Shown here: positions 24,417-36,659 of the stretch, piece after piece | Numbering within the stretch: the first letter of the stretch is position 1 | Layout of the letters: each line of letters begins with the position of its first letter | Source of the DNA: Actinomucor elegans | Lineage: Eukaryota; Mucoromycota; Mucoromycetes; Mucorales; Mucoraceae | Length of the DNA stretch: 64,000 bases | Reading direction: 5' to 3' | NCBI GenBank assembly: GCA_026027325.1 | Contig: JAMSLZ010000006.1 | Span: 310,001 to 374,000 of the forward strand | Notes under the pieces: generated by a model | What the model saw: the letters and a program-made list of their open reading frames with translations, nothing else | Told to the model about the DNA's origin: nothing | The model's database searches: none | Program-made: the position numbers and the translations under genes

Positions 24417-26372
24417 ATGGCAACTCACACGCGCTCTGCTTCGGGAAAATCGTCGCCGTCACCTTTGCAAATGTCAAATGAAGTCTCTTCGCCTTCTCCA
24501 CTTCGACAATCCTCTGCTTCGTTTCGTCGCCCGTGTGATTCCGACGCATATACTTCGGATATACGCTCAAATAAGGCCAATTACTCATCTTCTAATCATA
24601 TATCGAACCTAAGCGAAACCTTGCAGCAAATTGATTTTGATTCACCAGCCAAGATATTCCAAAACAAGCACGCTGTTCATCAATTTGAAAATGTCACGCC
24701 TGACGTTTCTGCACCAGGATCTCCACCTGGAGAGCACAAAGAATATGAATCTGATGAAGTCTCTTCATCGGGCACACATACACCTACCAATTACACACCT
24801 CCAGAGACACAAACTCCTCGATCAGAATCACCAGAAACAGGCCGCCGATCAGACGAGAACAAGCACCGTTATCAGCAGCGCCATTATCGTACAAAACCTT
24901 CCCAATCTCCCCCAATACCTTCTGCTTCTTCATCCACAGATGTTAGCCCAGGCGCAGAATCTTCTTCGAGGCCTAGTTCGCAAATGGGATCCATAAGCCG
25001 TACAAGCACGCCTTCTCAGTTTGTTTTCAAGAAGCCTGAATATAATAGCCATTACCATCATACTCACTTTCACCATCTGGAAAAGAAAGATACTATATTC
25101 CACGATCTCAAGCAATTTTTCAAAAAGAGCCAAGATAAAAAGAAGAAAAAGCTCTTGTTGGATGATGCATCCAGTGTTCGTAGCAGTGGTTCTTCTGTGT
25201 ATAGTAAACAAAGTGACCTATCTTTTGCAAACGAATTCAACAAAAATTTGGAAGGCCGTTATGGCAAATGGGGTACAATATACAGGCTGTTTCAGTGAGG
25301 AAAGTTTACTGATTTTTTTTTTTTTTTTTTTGGTTTTATAGGCGACTTTGTTGGTAAAGGATCAGGAGGATCCGTCAGAATCATTCGCCGCAACACGGAT
25401 GGCAAGACTTTTGCAGTCAAAGAGTTTAGAAAAAGAGCACCTGGAGAAAACGAAAAAGAATATGTTAAAAAAGTCACAGCAGAATTCTGCATTGGCTCTA
25501 CGCTACACAACATCAATGTGATCGAAGCTCTCGATATCATTCAAGAAGGTGACTCGTTCTTTGAAATTATGGAATACGCACCTAATGACCTATTCAACAT
25601 TGTCATGAGCGGTAAAATGACACCCGATGAGATTGCGTGTTGCTGGCGCCAGCTTTTAGACGGTGTCAAGTATCTACAATCGATGGGCATTGCTCATCGA
25701 GATTTGAAGCTAGATAACATGGTACTTGACGAACGTGGTATTGTTAAGCTAATTGATTTTGGTTGTGCCACTGTTTTTAAATATCCTTTTGAAGAGCATA
25801 CTCATTTAAGCAAAGGTATATATTTCAAATGCGTTTAATTGTGTCAGCTGTATTCAACCTGCTTCTATATAGGCATTTGCGGTTCAGATCCTTACATTGC
25901 ACCTGAGCAGTATACTCAGAAAGCGTATGATGCTCGGAAAACAGATCTATGGTCTTGTGCCATCATTTATATTTGTATGACGATTCGTCGCTTTCCTTGG
26001 AGATTGCCTCGTCCTGAAAAGGATCAATCTTACAACAACTTTATTCGGCCAGACAATAGCGGCGCAGAAAAGCTGTTCAAGTTATTACCAGGCTATGCAA
26101 GACCTGTCATTTCTCAGATTTTGAAGCCAGATCCTACTCAACGATGCACACTAGAAGATGTATTGGCGGATGATTGGGTCAAGCGCATCGAAACCTGTAC
26201 TCCAGATAGACCTGCTGTCAACCACCCTCATCATTTACTGATCGAGTCTAGTAAAATGATCATGAATCGGGGAAACATTATAGTATTGAATTCTCAACGC
26301 AGAGAGGAAGATGCTGGTAGCCAGGCCGATAAGAAGAAAAAAGCTCATGAACACCATGGCAAGAAACGATAA
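24417..26372 (+). CDS. hal4: Ser/Thr protein kinase, Hal4/Sat4 (NPR/HAL5) family
   Basis: Exons 24417-25272, 25342-25815 and 25873-26372 give 609 aa. Residues ~1-280 are a low-complexity Ser/Pro/Thr-rich regulatory region with His-rich ([13 protein letters not shown]) and Lys-rich patches. The kinase domain starts at [17 protein letters not shown] (Gly loop) and has FAVKEF (ATP-binding Lys), HRDLKLDN (catalytic loop), IDFGCA (DFG) and [10 protein letters not shown] (APE region). The subfamily signature [18 protein letters not shown] matches fungal-specific Hal4/Hal5/Npr1 kinases, which stabilise potassium and nutrient transporters at the plasma membrane. It is predicted to be active. Confidence 0.93.
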
Positions 26373-29300
26373 ACGATTGGTCTTTACCTTCTTTCTTTTC
26401 TGTATTATAGTCCCTTCATTCTCCCATACACGCGCGCTGCATCACCAACATCTTCATACGCCTAAAAATATATTTACATATCAATATATAGAAGCATTAT
26501 AACCCTTAAATGTTTTGTTTTAACTAATAAATCTCATGAATCTCAGGTATGACGTGGATACAGTATGTTCATTTTTTGAATAAAAGCTTACTTGGCGTGG
26601 GTCAATTCGATATATGAATCAACTTTGTACAGACATGAGATATCACTATAAATATAGTGTGGTAATTCCTCTTTCAATTAACGGAACCATATCTTACTAT
26701 ACAGAAGCCCTATATTCACTAGCTCAATTTGGATTGAGGTAGACAATTGACATGGATATATTATTATTAATGTATGACTGTCTCTGTATTAATGAAGGTA
26801 GCAAAAAATGAAGCTGAAAGCGTGATGAAACTAGCTTCATTAGCTTCAGAGTTAGCAATACCTTTGGCTAACAGTCTTGAATAATCTTACAGGCGAATTC
26901 TTTTGAGCCCGACCGTTGATTCCACGGATCAATATTCATTTATCTGGTTTTTTCTGGATAGTTACAGTAACAGAGCTTGTATGAAATTCATTTGCGTATC
27001 GAATAATGTGCAAACTATATTGTATTTGCTCTAAATCTGAGGTTTCTTTAATGCTAACAGTATGTTGTTTTATATTTTTCTTAATACAACACAATAATAT
27101 GAAAATGCTATTTATACCTTCAAGTAAGTGATACAATTATAGTATTGTTACTACTACTCCACAGGTTATATATATATATCTTATTGGCTAATATTTGTTC
27201 TAGTTTAGAATTTCAATAAAAAGGGGACTTGAGGTTCAGTTTTAGCTTTTATGCAAAAAAAAAAAAAAAAAAAAAAAAAGGTTTTATTTTCAATAAAATC
27301 ATACATCAAACGATCCTACATCTCCACTAACCTATGGAGTTTTCTTGGTTGAAAAGTTGAATATTTAGAACCATACATCATATGATTTTACGGTTCAAAA
27401 TACGACAAAAATATACATGTGCCCTCTTTTTGTCATTGGTCCTATGATACGTGTTCCCAATGGAACTAAATGTTATAGGACCTTCCAGGAAATAACTGTC
27501 GGAATTTGGGGGAAAAGCCCCACCATATCCCTTACACTTTTTTCTTTTTGGCATTTTTCGACAGATCCCAGTTTAATATCATGTTTGATTACTTGTTTAT
27601 TTTCAGAACAAGCTTTTGGATTTATTAAAACCGCTATTTAATAAAATACCAATAAATACATTTCATTTCCATACTTGGCATTAAATTACTTACATTTCAC
27701 ATGGATCAAATTTATAGGTTTTTAGATCTTTCCACCAATCTCGGTCAAATGACGCATTTGATTACTTGTACATGCTCAGAATAAATTATTGCCTACATTA
27801 AAACTGTTTTTTTTAGTCAGAACCAAATGAATGCATTACATTGCTTGTAATTAGCGGTAAATTGCATACATTTCATTAGATTTATAGATTTATAGATCTC
27901 TCTACCAATCTTGGTCAAATGTCGCATCTGATTGCTTGCACATGTTCAGAATAAAATATTGAATATATTAAACCCATCATTTAGCTAAAGTCCAGCAAGT
28001 TTACTATTATTTCTAATCGGCAGTAAACTAAATGCAGCATTTCATTTAGTTTAGATTTATAGATCTTTCTACCGATCTCCGTCAAATGTCGCATCTGCTT
28101 ACCTACATATGCTCAGAATAAACCGTAGAATCTGTTAAAAACTGAGATGGGTTTATATTATTACTATTTCTAAGCGATTTGTTGATATCTGGTCATTTGT
28201 AACCCTTCGTTTTCAAATTGGAACCTACTCCCATTCTTTGAAACATGTCAAATAGAACATAATGCAAAATGTACATAATCTCTTCAATGCTGATAGAAGG
28301 TATGCTGATTCAGTGAATAATACAATGGTACACAAAGCCATGGATCGATCTTTGTTTATTTACAAACATAAAGTGCTTCATTTGTGGCTGGAAGATAGAA
28401 AGGCCTTATTACCGAATTAACACGAGATTTGTGTAAATGACCCCAGGTTTTTATATGGCTAAAGCAGGTCTCACAGTACATCAGATGTACTTTCAATTCA
28501 CCTATTATTTAAAGCTATTCTTTATTGTCCTGATGTGATTGGTTGTATCTCATATAATGCTCTCATTTCTTGTGTCACAACCGGTTTATCATTAAGGCGA
28601 AAGCAGAATATGACGCTGACCAAGGTGGTACTGAAAAGGGCCATGCAAAATCTGGGTTTAATTGATGTAATTGGTGTTCCCAACAAGCTTTATGGTTTAT
28701 GTATGACCAAATCTGTTTAAATAAAGATAAGATAACAAGAACCTTTTGAGTGATACAGTATCCACACTATTCAAAGCACCTTTGTCATGATTTATTATAC
28801 GTCTGTGATAATATTTAAAAAAGAAAGGGCCACGAAATAGGCAAGGCGGGCAATGTAATGCTTAGAATTGGAAACATGCCTGCCGCTCACCAGCAAATTG
28901 TCTCAAAATAAATAAGCATCGAATAAGAGAGAGTCTTACCATGTTTCGATATAGAAATATTCTTTTACCCACAGTTGGTAAGGGCCATGTAAGGCCGTGA
29001 TCTATCCTTGGTTCATATCACTTGTTCCAGATAAAATATGGGCATTATGTCCTCTGTCAGTTCCTTACATCTAGCTGCAAGGAGTACTTGTAGAGGAGGA
29101 TTTTTTTTTTTTTTTGCTATTGTCCCTGTTTTGGTTTTACTTGTAAATTCATTCAATAATTCTATCTATAGCTGAGGAGGAAAAGGAAAAAAACGCGAGA
29201 TTCGTCCTTCTTGTTTTTTCTTTAAATAAGTATGGAATCAGCCATGAGTTTCATAAGATGCGGGGAAAAAATAGTTAATTCGGATATTCGATTTGTTTGT

Positions 29301-30046
29301 GACCCAAAAGGATTTCCAACCCCAGACGCAGTGTCACAAACGCGTATTTATATTTGGCTACGAACAGAATTCTGGGCTTTGCATAGTTGATCCTAAGGGT
29401 AAGCAAAAGTAAAAGCTAATCATCTAGTTGCGCGCCAAAAAGCACAAAGTACGTATTATTTGAAATGATCCGGTTATTATACATTATCCATCGAGAACCA
29501 ATTATTAGTTTTATTGGGCTAAATGATGATCCTACAGCGGAATGCCATAATTTTTTCATGGCCCGGACGGTGTTTTTTTGCTTTTTACCTGGCCCTGTTA
29601 CTTCTGAACTAACAAATGATATTTCGTAATTTTCGCTTATCTCAGCATATATCGGTTCTGCTTTGAGTTACTTTATGAAATAGATGGCAGTGTTAGAAAA
29701 CGATGCTATCTTGGCAATCACCAACTGCAGATTATAGTAAATAAAGAAGCAGCCTGAATAAGGGGTACTTTTTGACGGTCAATATTAAACGATAGTACTA
29801 TGTTATTCATGTGAAATATGAACCCCAGCTTACACATGTTTCATTGGAAATGGATAATTTTTTTTTCTTTTTGTGTACCCATACCTAGAATGGTCGAGTG
29901 ACAGCAAGGCAAAGCTTTATTTATTCTTCAGTTTCTGTTCGCGTCTTTTTTCTTCTTTTTCTTCTTGTTCACTCTTCCCCCCCTCTCTTATTTATATTTA
30001 ATACTTTTGTTTTTGCTTAGACAGAGCTTACACTAAGTAAAACATA
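26373..30046. other. 3.7-kb gene-free region with repeat array
   Basis: Holds a 24-base A-run at 27256-27279 and the best three-unit array of the dispersed repeat (27724-28137). A 61-codon open frame at 28535-28720 lacks an ATG and has no recognisable neighbours; it could be a fragment of a lost gene. A T-run at 29101-29115 and a pyrimidine-rich stretch at 29940-30000 (typical of a highly expressed promoter) precede aconitase. Confidence 0.5.
27724..28137 (+). repeat. dispersed ~170-bp repeat, three tandem units (plus orientation)
   Basis: Units begin at AGATCT 27724, 27894 and 28061 (spacings 170 and 167 bp). The second unit carries GGTCAAATGTCGCATCTGAT exactly; the first and third differ by a few bases. 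Each has a downstream (A/G)CTCAGAATAAA block. The sequence between the cores also aligns loosely (an ATTTCATT(T)AG...TTTATAGATCT block before each unit), so the whole ~170 bp is the repeat. Confidence 0.8.
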
Positions 30047-32657
30047 ATGCTGTCTTCAAATAACTTTATCAGAGCTGCCAAGGTAAGCATTACATTGATT
30101 TACATCAATGGGTTATTAAATCAATATACATTAGGCTTTTGCCCCTGCTGTTAGAACTCATGTTCCTGCCCGTACTTATGCTCAAGCTGGTACCAACTGG
30201 GCTGCTCAAAAGGTCGCCATGTCCAACCTTGAACAAGACAAGTTCATCAACTACCAAAGAATTGAGGACAACCTTGAAATTGTCCGCAAGAGGTAACATT
30301 TTACAGAAATTTTTTTTTTTGGGAGAAAAACGCGTATATTTACCTTAAATCTAGATTGAACCGTCCTTTGACCCTTTCTGAAAAGGTCGTTTACGGTCAC
30401 TTGGATGATGCTGAAAACCAAGATATTGTCCGTGGTCAATCTTACCTCAAGCTCCGTCCTGATCGTGTCGCTTGTCAAGATGCCACTGCTCAAATGGCTC
30501 TTTTGCAATTCATGTCTGCCGGTCTTCCTAACGTTGCCGTCCCTTCTACTGTCCACTGTGATCACTTGATCGAAGCTCAAGTCGGTGGTGTCAAGGATTT
30601 GGCTCGTGCCATTGATATCAACAAGGAAGTCTATGACTTTTTGGCCACTGCCACTGCCAAGTTTGGTCTTGGTTTCTGGAAGCCAGGATCCGGTATTATC
30701 CATCAAATTATCCTCGAAAACTATGCTTTCCCCGGTGGTCTTATGATTGGTACCGATTCTCACACTCCTAACGCTGGTGGTCTTGGTATGGTTGCTATTG
30801 GTGTTGGTGGAGCTGATGCTGTCGACGTCATGGCTGATATTCCTTGGGAACTCAAGTGTCCCAAGACTATTGGTGTCAAGCTTAACGGTAAGCTCAACGG
30901 TTGGACCTCTCCTAAGGATATTATTCTCAAGGTCGCTGGTATCTTGACCGTTAAGGGTGGTACTGGTGCCATTGTTGAATACCTCGGTGAAGGTGTCAAC
31001 TCTGTCTCTTGTACTGGTATGGCTACTATCTGTAACATGGGTGCTGAAATCGGTGCTACTACCTCCATGTTCCCTTACAACGAACGTATGGGTGATTACC
31101 TCCGTGCTACTAACCGTAGTGCCATTGCTGACTATGCTAAGCAATTCTCTCACAACTTGAAGGCTGATGCCGATGCTCAATACGATGAAATGATCGAAAT
31201 TGATCTCGACAAGCTCGAACCTCACATCAACGGTCCTTTCACTCCTGATTTGGCCACTCCTCTCTCCAAGTTCAAGGAAACCGCCATCAAGAACGACTGG
31301 CCTCAAGAGCTCAAGGTCGGTTTGATCGGTTCTTGTACCAACTCTTCTTATGAAGACATGGCCCGTTCCGCCTCTCTTGTCCAACAAGCCAGCGAACATG
31401 GCCTCAAGGTCAAGGCCCAATATACCATTACCCCCGGTTCCGAACAAATTCGTGCTACTATCGAACGTGACGGTATTATGGATACCCTCACTAACGCTGG
31501 TGGTGTTGTCCTTGCTAACGCTTGTGGTCCTTGTATCGGTCAATGGGATCGTCGCGACATCAAGAAGGGTGACAAGAACTCTATCATTACCTCTTATAAC
31601 CGTAACTTCACTGCTCGTAACGATGCTAACCCTCAAACTCACGCCTTCGTTGCTTCTCCCGAAATCGTCACTGCTTTGACCATTGCTGGTGACATGCACT
31701 TCAACCCTTTGACCGACTCTCTCATCGGTGCTGACGGTAAGCCCTTCAAGCTTGATCCCCCTCATGGTAACGAACTTCCTCCTCGTGGTTACGATGCCGG
31801 TGAGAACACTTACCAAGAACCTCCTGTTGACCGTTCCAAGGTCTCTGTTGCCGTCGACCCCAAGTCTAACCGTCTTCAACTCTTGGAACCTTTCAAGAAG
31901 TGGGATGGTAAGGATATCGTTGACGTCCCTATCCTTATTAAGGCTAAGGGTAAGTGTACCACTGATCACATCTCTATGGCCGGTCCTTGGTTGAAGTACC
32001 GTGGTCACTTGGATAACATCTCCAACAACTTCTTGATTGGTAAAGTATCATACACACATCTCCGCCTCGTTTGCTTTTATTAACATATCTTTTTTCTTTT
32101 ACAGGTGCCACCTCTAGCGAAGACAAGGTCAACAGCGTCAAGAACGCCTTCACTGGCGAATATAAGGGTGTCCCAGACACTGCCCGTGATTATAAGGCCA
32201 AGGGTGTCCAATGGGTCGTCTTTGGTGACGAAAACTACGGTGAAGGTTCTTCTCGTGAACACGCCGCTTTGGAACCCCGTCACCTTAACGGTGCCGCCGT
32301 CATCGTCAAGTCCTTTGCCCGTATTCACGAAACCAACTTGAAGAAGCAAGGTATGCTTCCTTTGACCTTTGCCAACCCTGCTGATTACGACCTCGTCGAC
32401 GCCGATGACAAGGTCTCTATCCTCGGTTTGACCGATTTCCAACCCGGTAAGCAATTAACTGTTCGTCTCACCAAGAAGGACGGTAAGCAAGTTGAATTCC
32501 CCGTCAACCACACCTTCAATGAACTCCAAATCTCCTGGCACAAATATGGGTAAGAAAATATTAATACTATTGTTATATGTTGCATTACTAACATATTCTT
32601 TGTTATAGTTCCGCCTTGAACAAGATGAAGGCTGAAACCGCTGCTGCTGCTCAATAA
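30047..32657 (+). CDS. aco1: mitochondrial aconitate hydratase (aconitase)
   Basis: Exons 30047-30082, 30135-30292, 30355-32039, 32105-32549 and 32609-32657 give 790 aa, the normal length. The N terminus [20 protein letters not shown] is a matrix targeting peptide. The [4Fe-4S] ligands are Cys392 (IGSCTNSS), Cys455 and Cys458 ([14 protein letters not shown]); the 63-residue spacing matches mammalian aconitase. Active-site regions [21 protein letters not shown] and [16 protein letters not shown] are intact. It converts citrate to isocitrate in the TCA cycle. Codon use is strongly biased to C-ending and GGT/CGT codons, unlike neighbouring genes, indicating high expression. Confidence 0.98.
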
Positions 32658-33180
32658 GGAGGAGAATCCGAATATAAATAATATAATAAAATGTGTATAG
32701 ACTAGTAATTTTCAAAGTGTAAAATAATAGTAAAGTTTAGTTCAATTCTTTCTATGTCTGTGTGAGGTTGCTTTTGATTATTGTGATAGATAAACTAGTA
32801 GAAGAAATTGTTTGAGAGAAGTATAAGGCACCGGATTTTGATTAGCTGTTGGAAATTCAATACACTTTCTCCCCCTCCTTTATCACTGAAGTTTTCTGAT
32901 GTTCTTTAAGCCGCGAAAAATATCTGAGCAAAGTTTATGCAGAAATGAGTTGTGTGTTGAAAAGCCAATTTTTTTTATAAAAAAAAGTCATCAAGTATTC
33001 ATAAATATATATATATATATATAGAAAAGTGTATTTATGTGCTGTTTGTCATCTATAGCCCATATTATTAATATGTCAAGCCTGAAAATGCCACTTTCGC
33101 ACTTTACAGAAAATAAATTTCGAAAATTCGGTGCTGTAGATATACCTTTGGATTTTTCTTTTCTTAATTTGGCTACAACT

Positions 33181-33420
33181 TTCGAATGAGTCTAGTTTAA
33201 TGTCGCATTTGCTGACAAGCCCATGCCCAGAATGAAGCCACTGCATCTACTAAAGCCATAACTTTTAAAAGCACAACAGGTATACTATATTTGACCAAAT
33301 GGTTTTAAAAATGCATGCATTTCTTATAGGTTTATAAATCTATGGATTTCTATGTCGATCTCAATACGATCTCGTATTTGATTACTTGTGCATGTGCAAA
33401 ATGAACTATTACATCTATTA
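33181..33420 (+). repeat. dispersed ~170-bp repeat, two tandem units (plus orientation)
   Basis: Cores TAATGTCGCATTTGCTGACA (from 33198) and CTCGTATTTGATTACTTGTG (from 33371) are about 169 bp apart. Both are followed by CATG(C/T)(C/G)CA(G/A)AATGAA and ATCTA(C/T)TA. Confidence 0.65.
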
Positions 33421-33750
33421 GGGCTTTCGATCAATGGAATTATGTACAATCAGGATTCGAAAATTTGCTATTTTTATTAAGAAGTAAACGAGCAGGCTGT
33501 AGTGAGCGAACTTCAATTTGTTGTGTTTTAAGTACACAGTATGCTAAGTCAGCCACAAATTCTTCACGGGTGGTCGCTGTTTTTAGGTTTCCCAGGTACC
33601 ACAACTAGAGCCGCTGACATGACATTAAAAATCTGTTTAAAAAAAACCAACCCTGTCTCTCATGGCTTTTAGGCAATCAAACAACTTTCTGTGGCGAAGG
33701 ACCAATTATCATCCTGTGGCACTTCATTCATTAGCTAAACAAGTCGAAAC

Positions 33751-34286
33751 CCAAAAGAGCAATAAAGCAAGGAGACTCTTTAGTGCTATTTCTTGCTGTT
33801 TCTAAACGTGAATACTGATCTAAGCTTAAAGGTCAAACTGTTCATACTGACATTACCAGTTTCAGCCAGCTAACTCTATAACCTGTCTACTCTCTTGCTT
33901 ACCCCTTTTCTATTGACATTCGGAAACGTTTACGTTTACCTTTTATATTATTATTTTTTCTCTTGTTACAATTGACTCATCCTCACGATCAGTTTTAATA
34001 CTACAAATCTTCTGTAAAGCTGGGATTTTATAACAAAATAGATTAGTTATAAAAATGAGCCAATCAAAAGGGAAAAGAAATACGCTTAATATGAAAGATA
34101 AATCTAAGCGTTTCCAAATATCAATAGAATAGGGGTAAACAAGAGAGTAGACAGGTTATAGAGTTAGCTGGCTGAAACTGGTAATGTCAGTATGAATAGT
34201 TTGACCTTTAAGCTTAGATCAGTATTCACGTTTAGAAACAGCAAGGAATAGCACTAAAGAGTCTCCTTGCTTTATTGTTCTTTTGG
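33751..34286. repeat. long inverted repeat: two 200-bp arms, 136-bp loop
   Basis: Left arm 33751-33950 and right arm 34087-34286 are reverse complements over their whole 200 bp, with about 12 mismatches (roughly 94% identity), clustered toward the loop. Nearly all mismatches are transitions, so most would still pair as G-U in RNA. The outer ends are CCAAAAGAGC / CCAAAAGAAC. No coding potential, no flanking target-site duplication that I can see, and no relation to the dispersed ~170-bp repeat. Confidence 0.92.
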
Positions 34287-34468
34287 ATTTTGGATTTTAC
34301 AACTATGTATGATTGCACTGCAGGCTGGTTGGGAAAAAGCTGCTCCACCAAGAAAATGAGCGGAGTTAAATATTCTGTTAAACAAATAAGGTCGAGCCGC
34401 GTCGCGTATTATGCTCGGCAAGTAGAAAAGACTGTATCGCTCAAGCGTCGATCTCTTCTTTCAACACC

Positions 34469-36326
34469 ATGGCAAAGGATTCAACACCGTCCTTATTCGT
34501 CAATAGCCCTGTTCGAAAATTACTACAACGGCTCGTACAGAACCAAACATTATGGACGGCTCCTTTGGTTGCCATCTTGTTTGCGTCTCTGATTCGTTGG
34601 ATTACAGCCCTTTACCCCTATTCTGGTTCGATACAATAGTCTATACGCTTCATTTCATATAAAAGACTGACAGTTTTTCCATCCCAAGGTTTCAACACAC
34701 CACCCATGTTTGGTGATTATGAAGCACAGCGTCATTGGATGGAGATCACGACGCATTTACCGACTTCCAAGTGGTATCGTTACGACTTGGACTGGTGGGG
34801 TTTGGATTATCCACCACTGACAGCCTACCATAGCTGGATGTGCGGCTTCATGTAATATGATTTTCTTGATAGTGAACATGGATTGGCAATTGAACGATTC
34901 GTTTATATTAGAGGTTCAAAGATAAACGCGTCTTGGTTTGCTCTGGATACGTCTAGAGGCATTGAAACACCCTCAAGCAAATTATTTATGAGATCTACCG
35001 TCTTTGTTTCGGAAGCATTGATTTATATGCCGGCTGTCTTGGTTTTCTGTCAGATTGTCTATGGATCCAATGGATATTTGAAAAAACATATGGCAGCTGT
35101 CTTGATTTTAATGCAACCAGCATTGATCATGATTGATCATGCGCATTTCCAGTAAAGTTGGCTTCAAGCTGGATACTTGTATGAGTGCACTAAGTAGGGT
35201 TTTCTTCTTCTGTAGGTTCAATAGCGTCATGTTGGGATTTACGCTCTGGGCTATCAATTGTTTCTTGACAAAACATTTCGTGTTGGGTTCTATCTTTTTC
35301 TGTTTATCATTGGGTTTTAAGCAAATGGCCTTGTACTATGCACCTGCTATTTTTGCATTTCTTTTAGGAAGATGCTTTACAGAAAAGAATGGGTATAGTT
35401 CACATCTTGCCTTGTTATGCTTAAACTAAATGGTTCCTATAGGATTATTTTATTCATCAAACTAGGCGTTACTGTATTAACTACGTTTGGACTCATGTTT
35501 TCGCCTTGGTCAAGTTCAATAGAGGACATTAAGCAAGTATTTATTCGTATCTTTCCTGTTGCTCGTGGCCTTTACGAAGATAAGGTAGCTAATATTTGGT
35601 GTGCTATCAATGTTATCATCAAACTTAGACAGATATTGACTTTAGAATCTACTGTAAGGTTGAGGTAAGCTATAATACACGAGTAAAAACCTGAGCATGT
35701 AACTGAATAGAGCTTTAGTTTCTTGGCTACGCTTGCTGTCGTGATTCCAGTAGGTATTCATTTAGGCATGGCACCTTCAAGAAGAAGGTTCTTGTATGCC
35801 ATGGTCAACTCTTCTTTGGGTTTCTTTCTCTTTTCTTTCCAAGTACATGAGAAATCCATCCTATTACCACTATTGCCCGCTACTTTATTAGTGTTGGAAG
35901 AGCCTATTTCTACAACCATCTTTATGAACGTGGCTATGTTTAGTATGTTTCCCTTGTTGAAACGCGAAGATGTAGTTTTACCGTACTTTCTTACTGGTGT
36001 AATGTGGAATTGGCTTGTTGGAGGATATAGCTCGACTAGTTGTTTTACTACAAAGATTGGAATTTTGGTAATATACTTGGTATTGTAATATTTGGAGTAG
36101 ATTACTTACTGTATTTTGATAGGGCTTGCATTCTATGTTCATTGTGTGGCATGTTGCAGACGCTTACATAGAACCACCTGCAAATCTACCCGACTTGTAT
36201 ACAGTAATTAATGTATTGATTAGCTGTGGTTTATTCACTTTACTTCTTGGTTATTACTTGTACCGCCAAGTTACTGTCACGCCTTTTATCTCCTGTGTCA
36301 ACTCTCCAAAATCAAAAACGCAATAA
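34469..36326 (+). CDS. alg6: dolichyl-P-Glc:Man9GlcNAc2-PP-dolichol alpha-1,3-glucosyltransferase (ALG6)
   Basis: Exons 34469-34625, 34689-34851, 34912-35151, 35216-35392, 35443-35664, 35713-36067 and 36123-36326 give 505 aa. The GT-C family signature is clear: [20 protein letters not shown] (catalytic acidic loop in the ER lumen) followed by [22 protein letters not shown]. Many hydrophobic spans follow, with [10 protein letters not shown] and [16 protein letters not shown] typical of ALG6/ALG8. It adds the first glucose to the lipid-linked oligosaccharide in N-glycosylation. The [13 protein letters not shown] wording fits ALG6 better than ALG8. Two acceptors (AAG at 34688 and AG at 35712) are not the strongest nearby but are the ones that keep the frame. 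Confidence 0.93.
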
Positions 36327-36356
36327 ATAAGAGAATAGCATGCATGTGTAATAAAG

Positions 36357-36388
<32 letters not shown>

Positions 36389-36659
36389 CACTTTTCTGCT
36401 ATAAGCATTGGCATGGCGATCTATTCGATGTACGATCTTGGTCCAATGTCACATTTGATTGATGCTCTGAATGAATGGTAAAATTCTTATTCTACTTCAA
36501 TATGAATCGTCTTGAATGACTCGTTGGCATTTGTACTTTATCGTAGGCGACTTTATTTAATAGGCAATTAAAGGTCCTCTCCCACGTCAAACGCCTTAAA
36601 TTTTTTCGACTGCCTACCTATTATTGTTTTATTTTTTTAAAAAAAAACTACTATCATCT
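36327..36659. other. short intergenic region with microsatellite and one repeat unit
   Basis: A (CA)n(TA)n microsatellite at 36356-36388, then one plus-orientation unit of the dispersed repeat (36418-36485), then a T/A-rich stretch directly before the ketoacyl synthase start. Confidence 0.7.
36418..36485 (+). repeat. dispersed ~170-bp repeat unit (plus orientation)
   Basis: CGATCTTGGTCCAATGTCAC followed by ATTTGATTGATGCTCTGAAT; truncated relative to the full unit. Confidence 0.65.

Larger units (their letters stand above)
32658..34468. other. 1.8-kb intergenic region with repeats and a long inverted repeat
   Basis: A (TA)n tract at 33005-33022, two plus-orientation units of the dispersed repeat (33181-33253, 33336-33420), and the 200-bp-arm inverted repeat at 33751-34286. 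The ALG6 promoter is squeezed into the 180 bp after the right arm. Confidence 0.7.

Noticed and set aside
24181..24612. 143-codon ORF with hydrophobic start overlapping the hal4 5' end
   Set aside because: It overlaps the conserved-type Ser-rich hal4 N terminus in another frame and shows no recognisable domain; treated as leader sequence.
28535..28720. 61-codon frame (VIGCISYNALISCVTTGLSL...)
   Set aside because: No ATG, no splice partner and no family. It reads somewhat protein-like, so it could be a gene relic, but I cannot support it.
30251..32008. 585-codon open frame on the minus strand, the longest ORF in the window
   Set aside because: It is exactly antisense to the aconitase main exon. 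Strong codon bias (few T at third positions giving antisense stops) keeps the opposite frame open; the translation is Thr/Ser/Val-rich without motifs.
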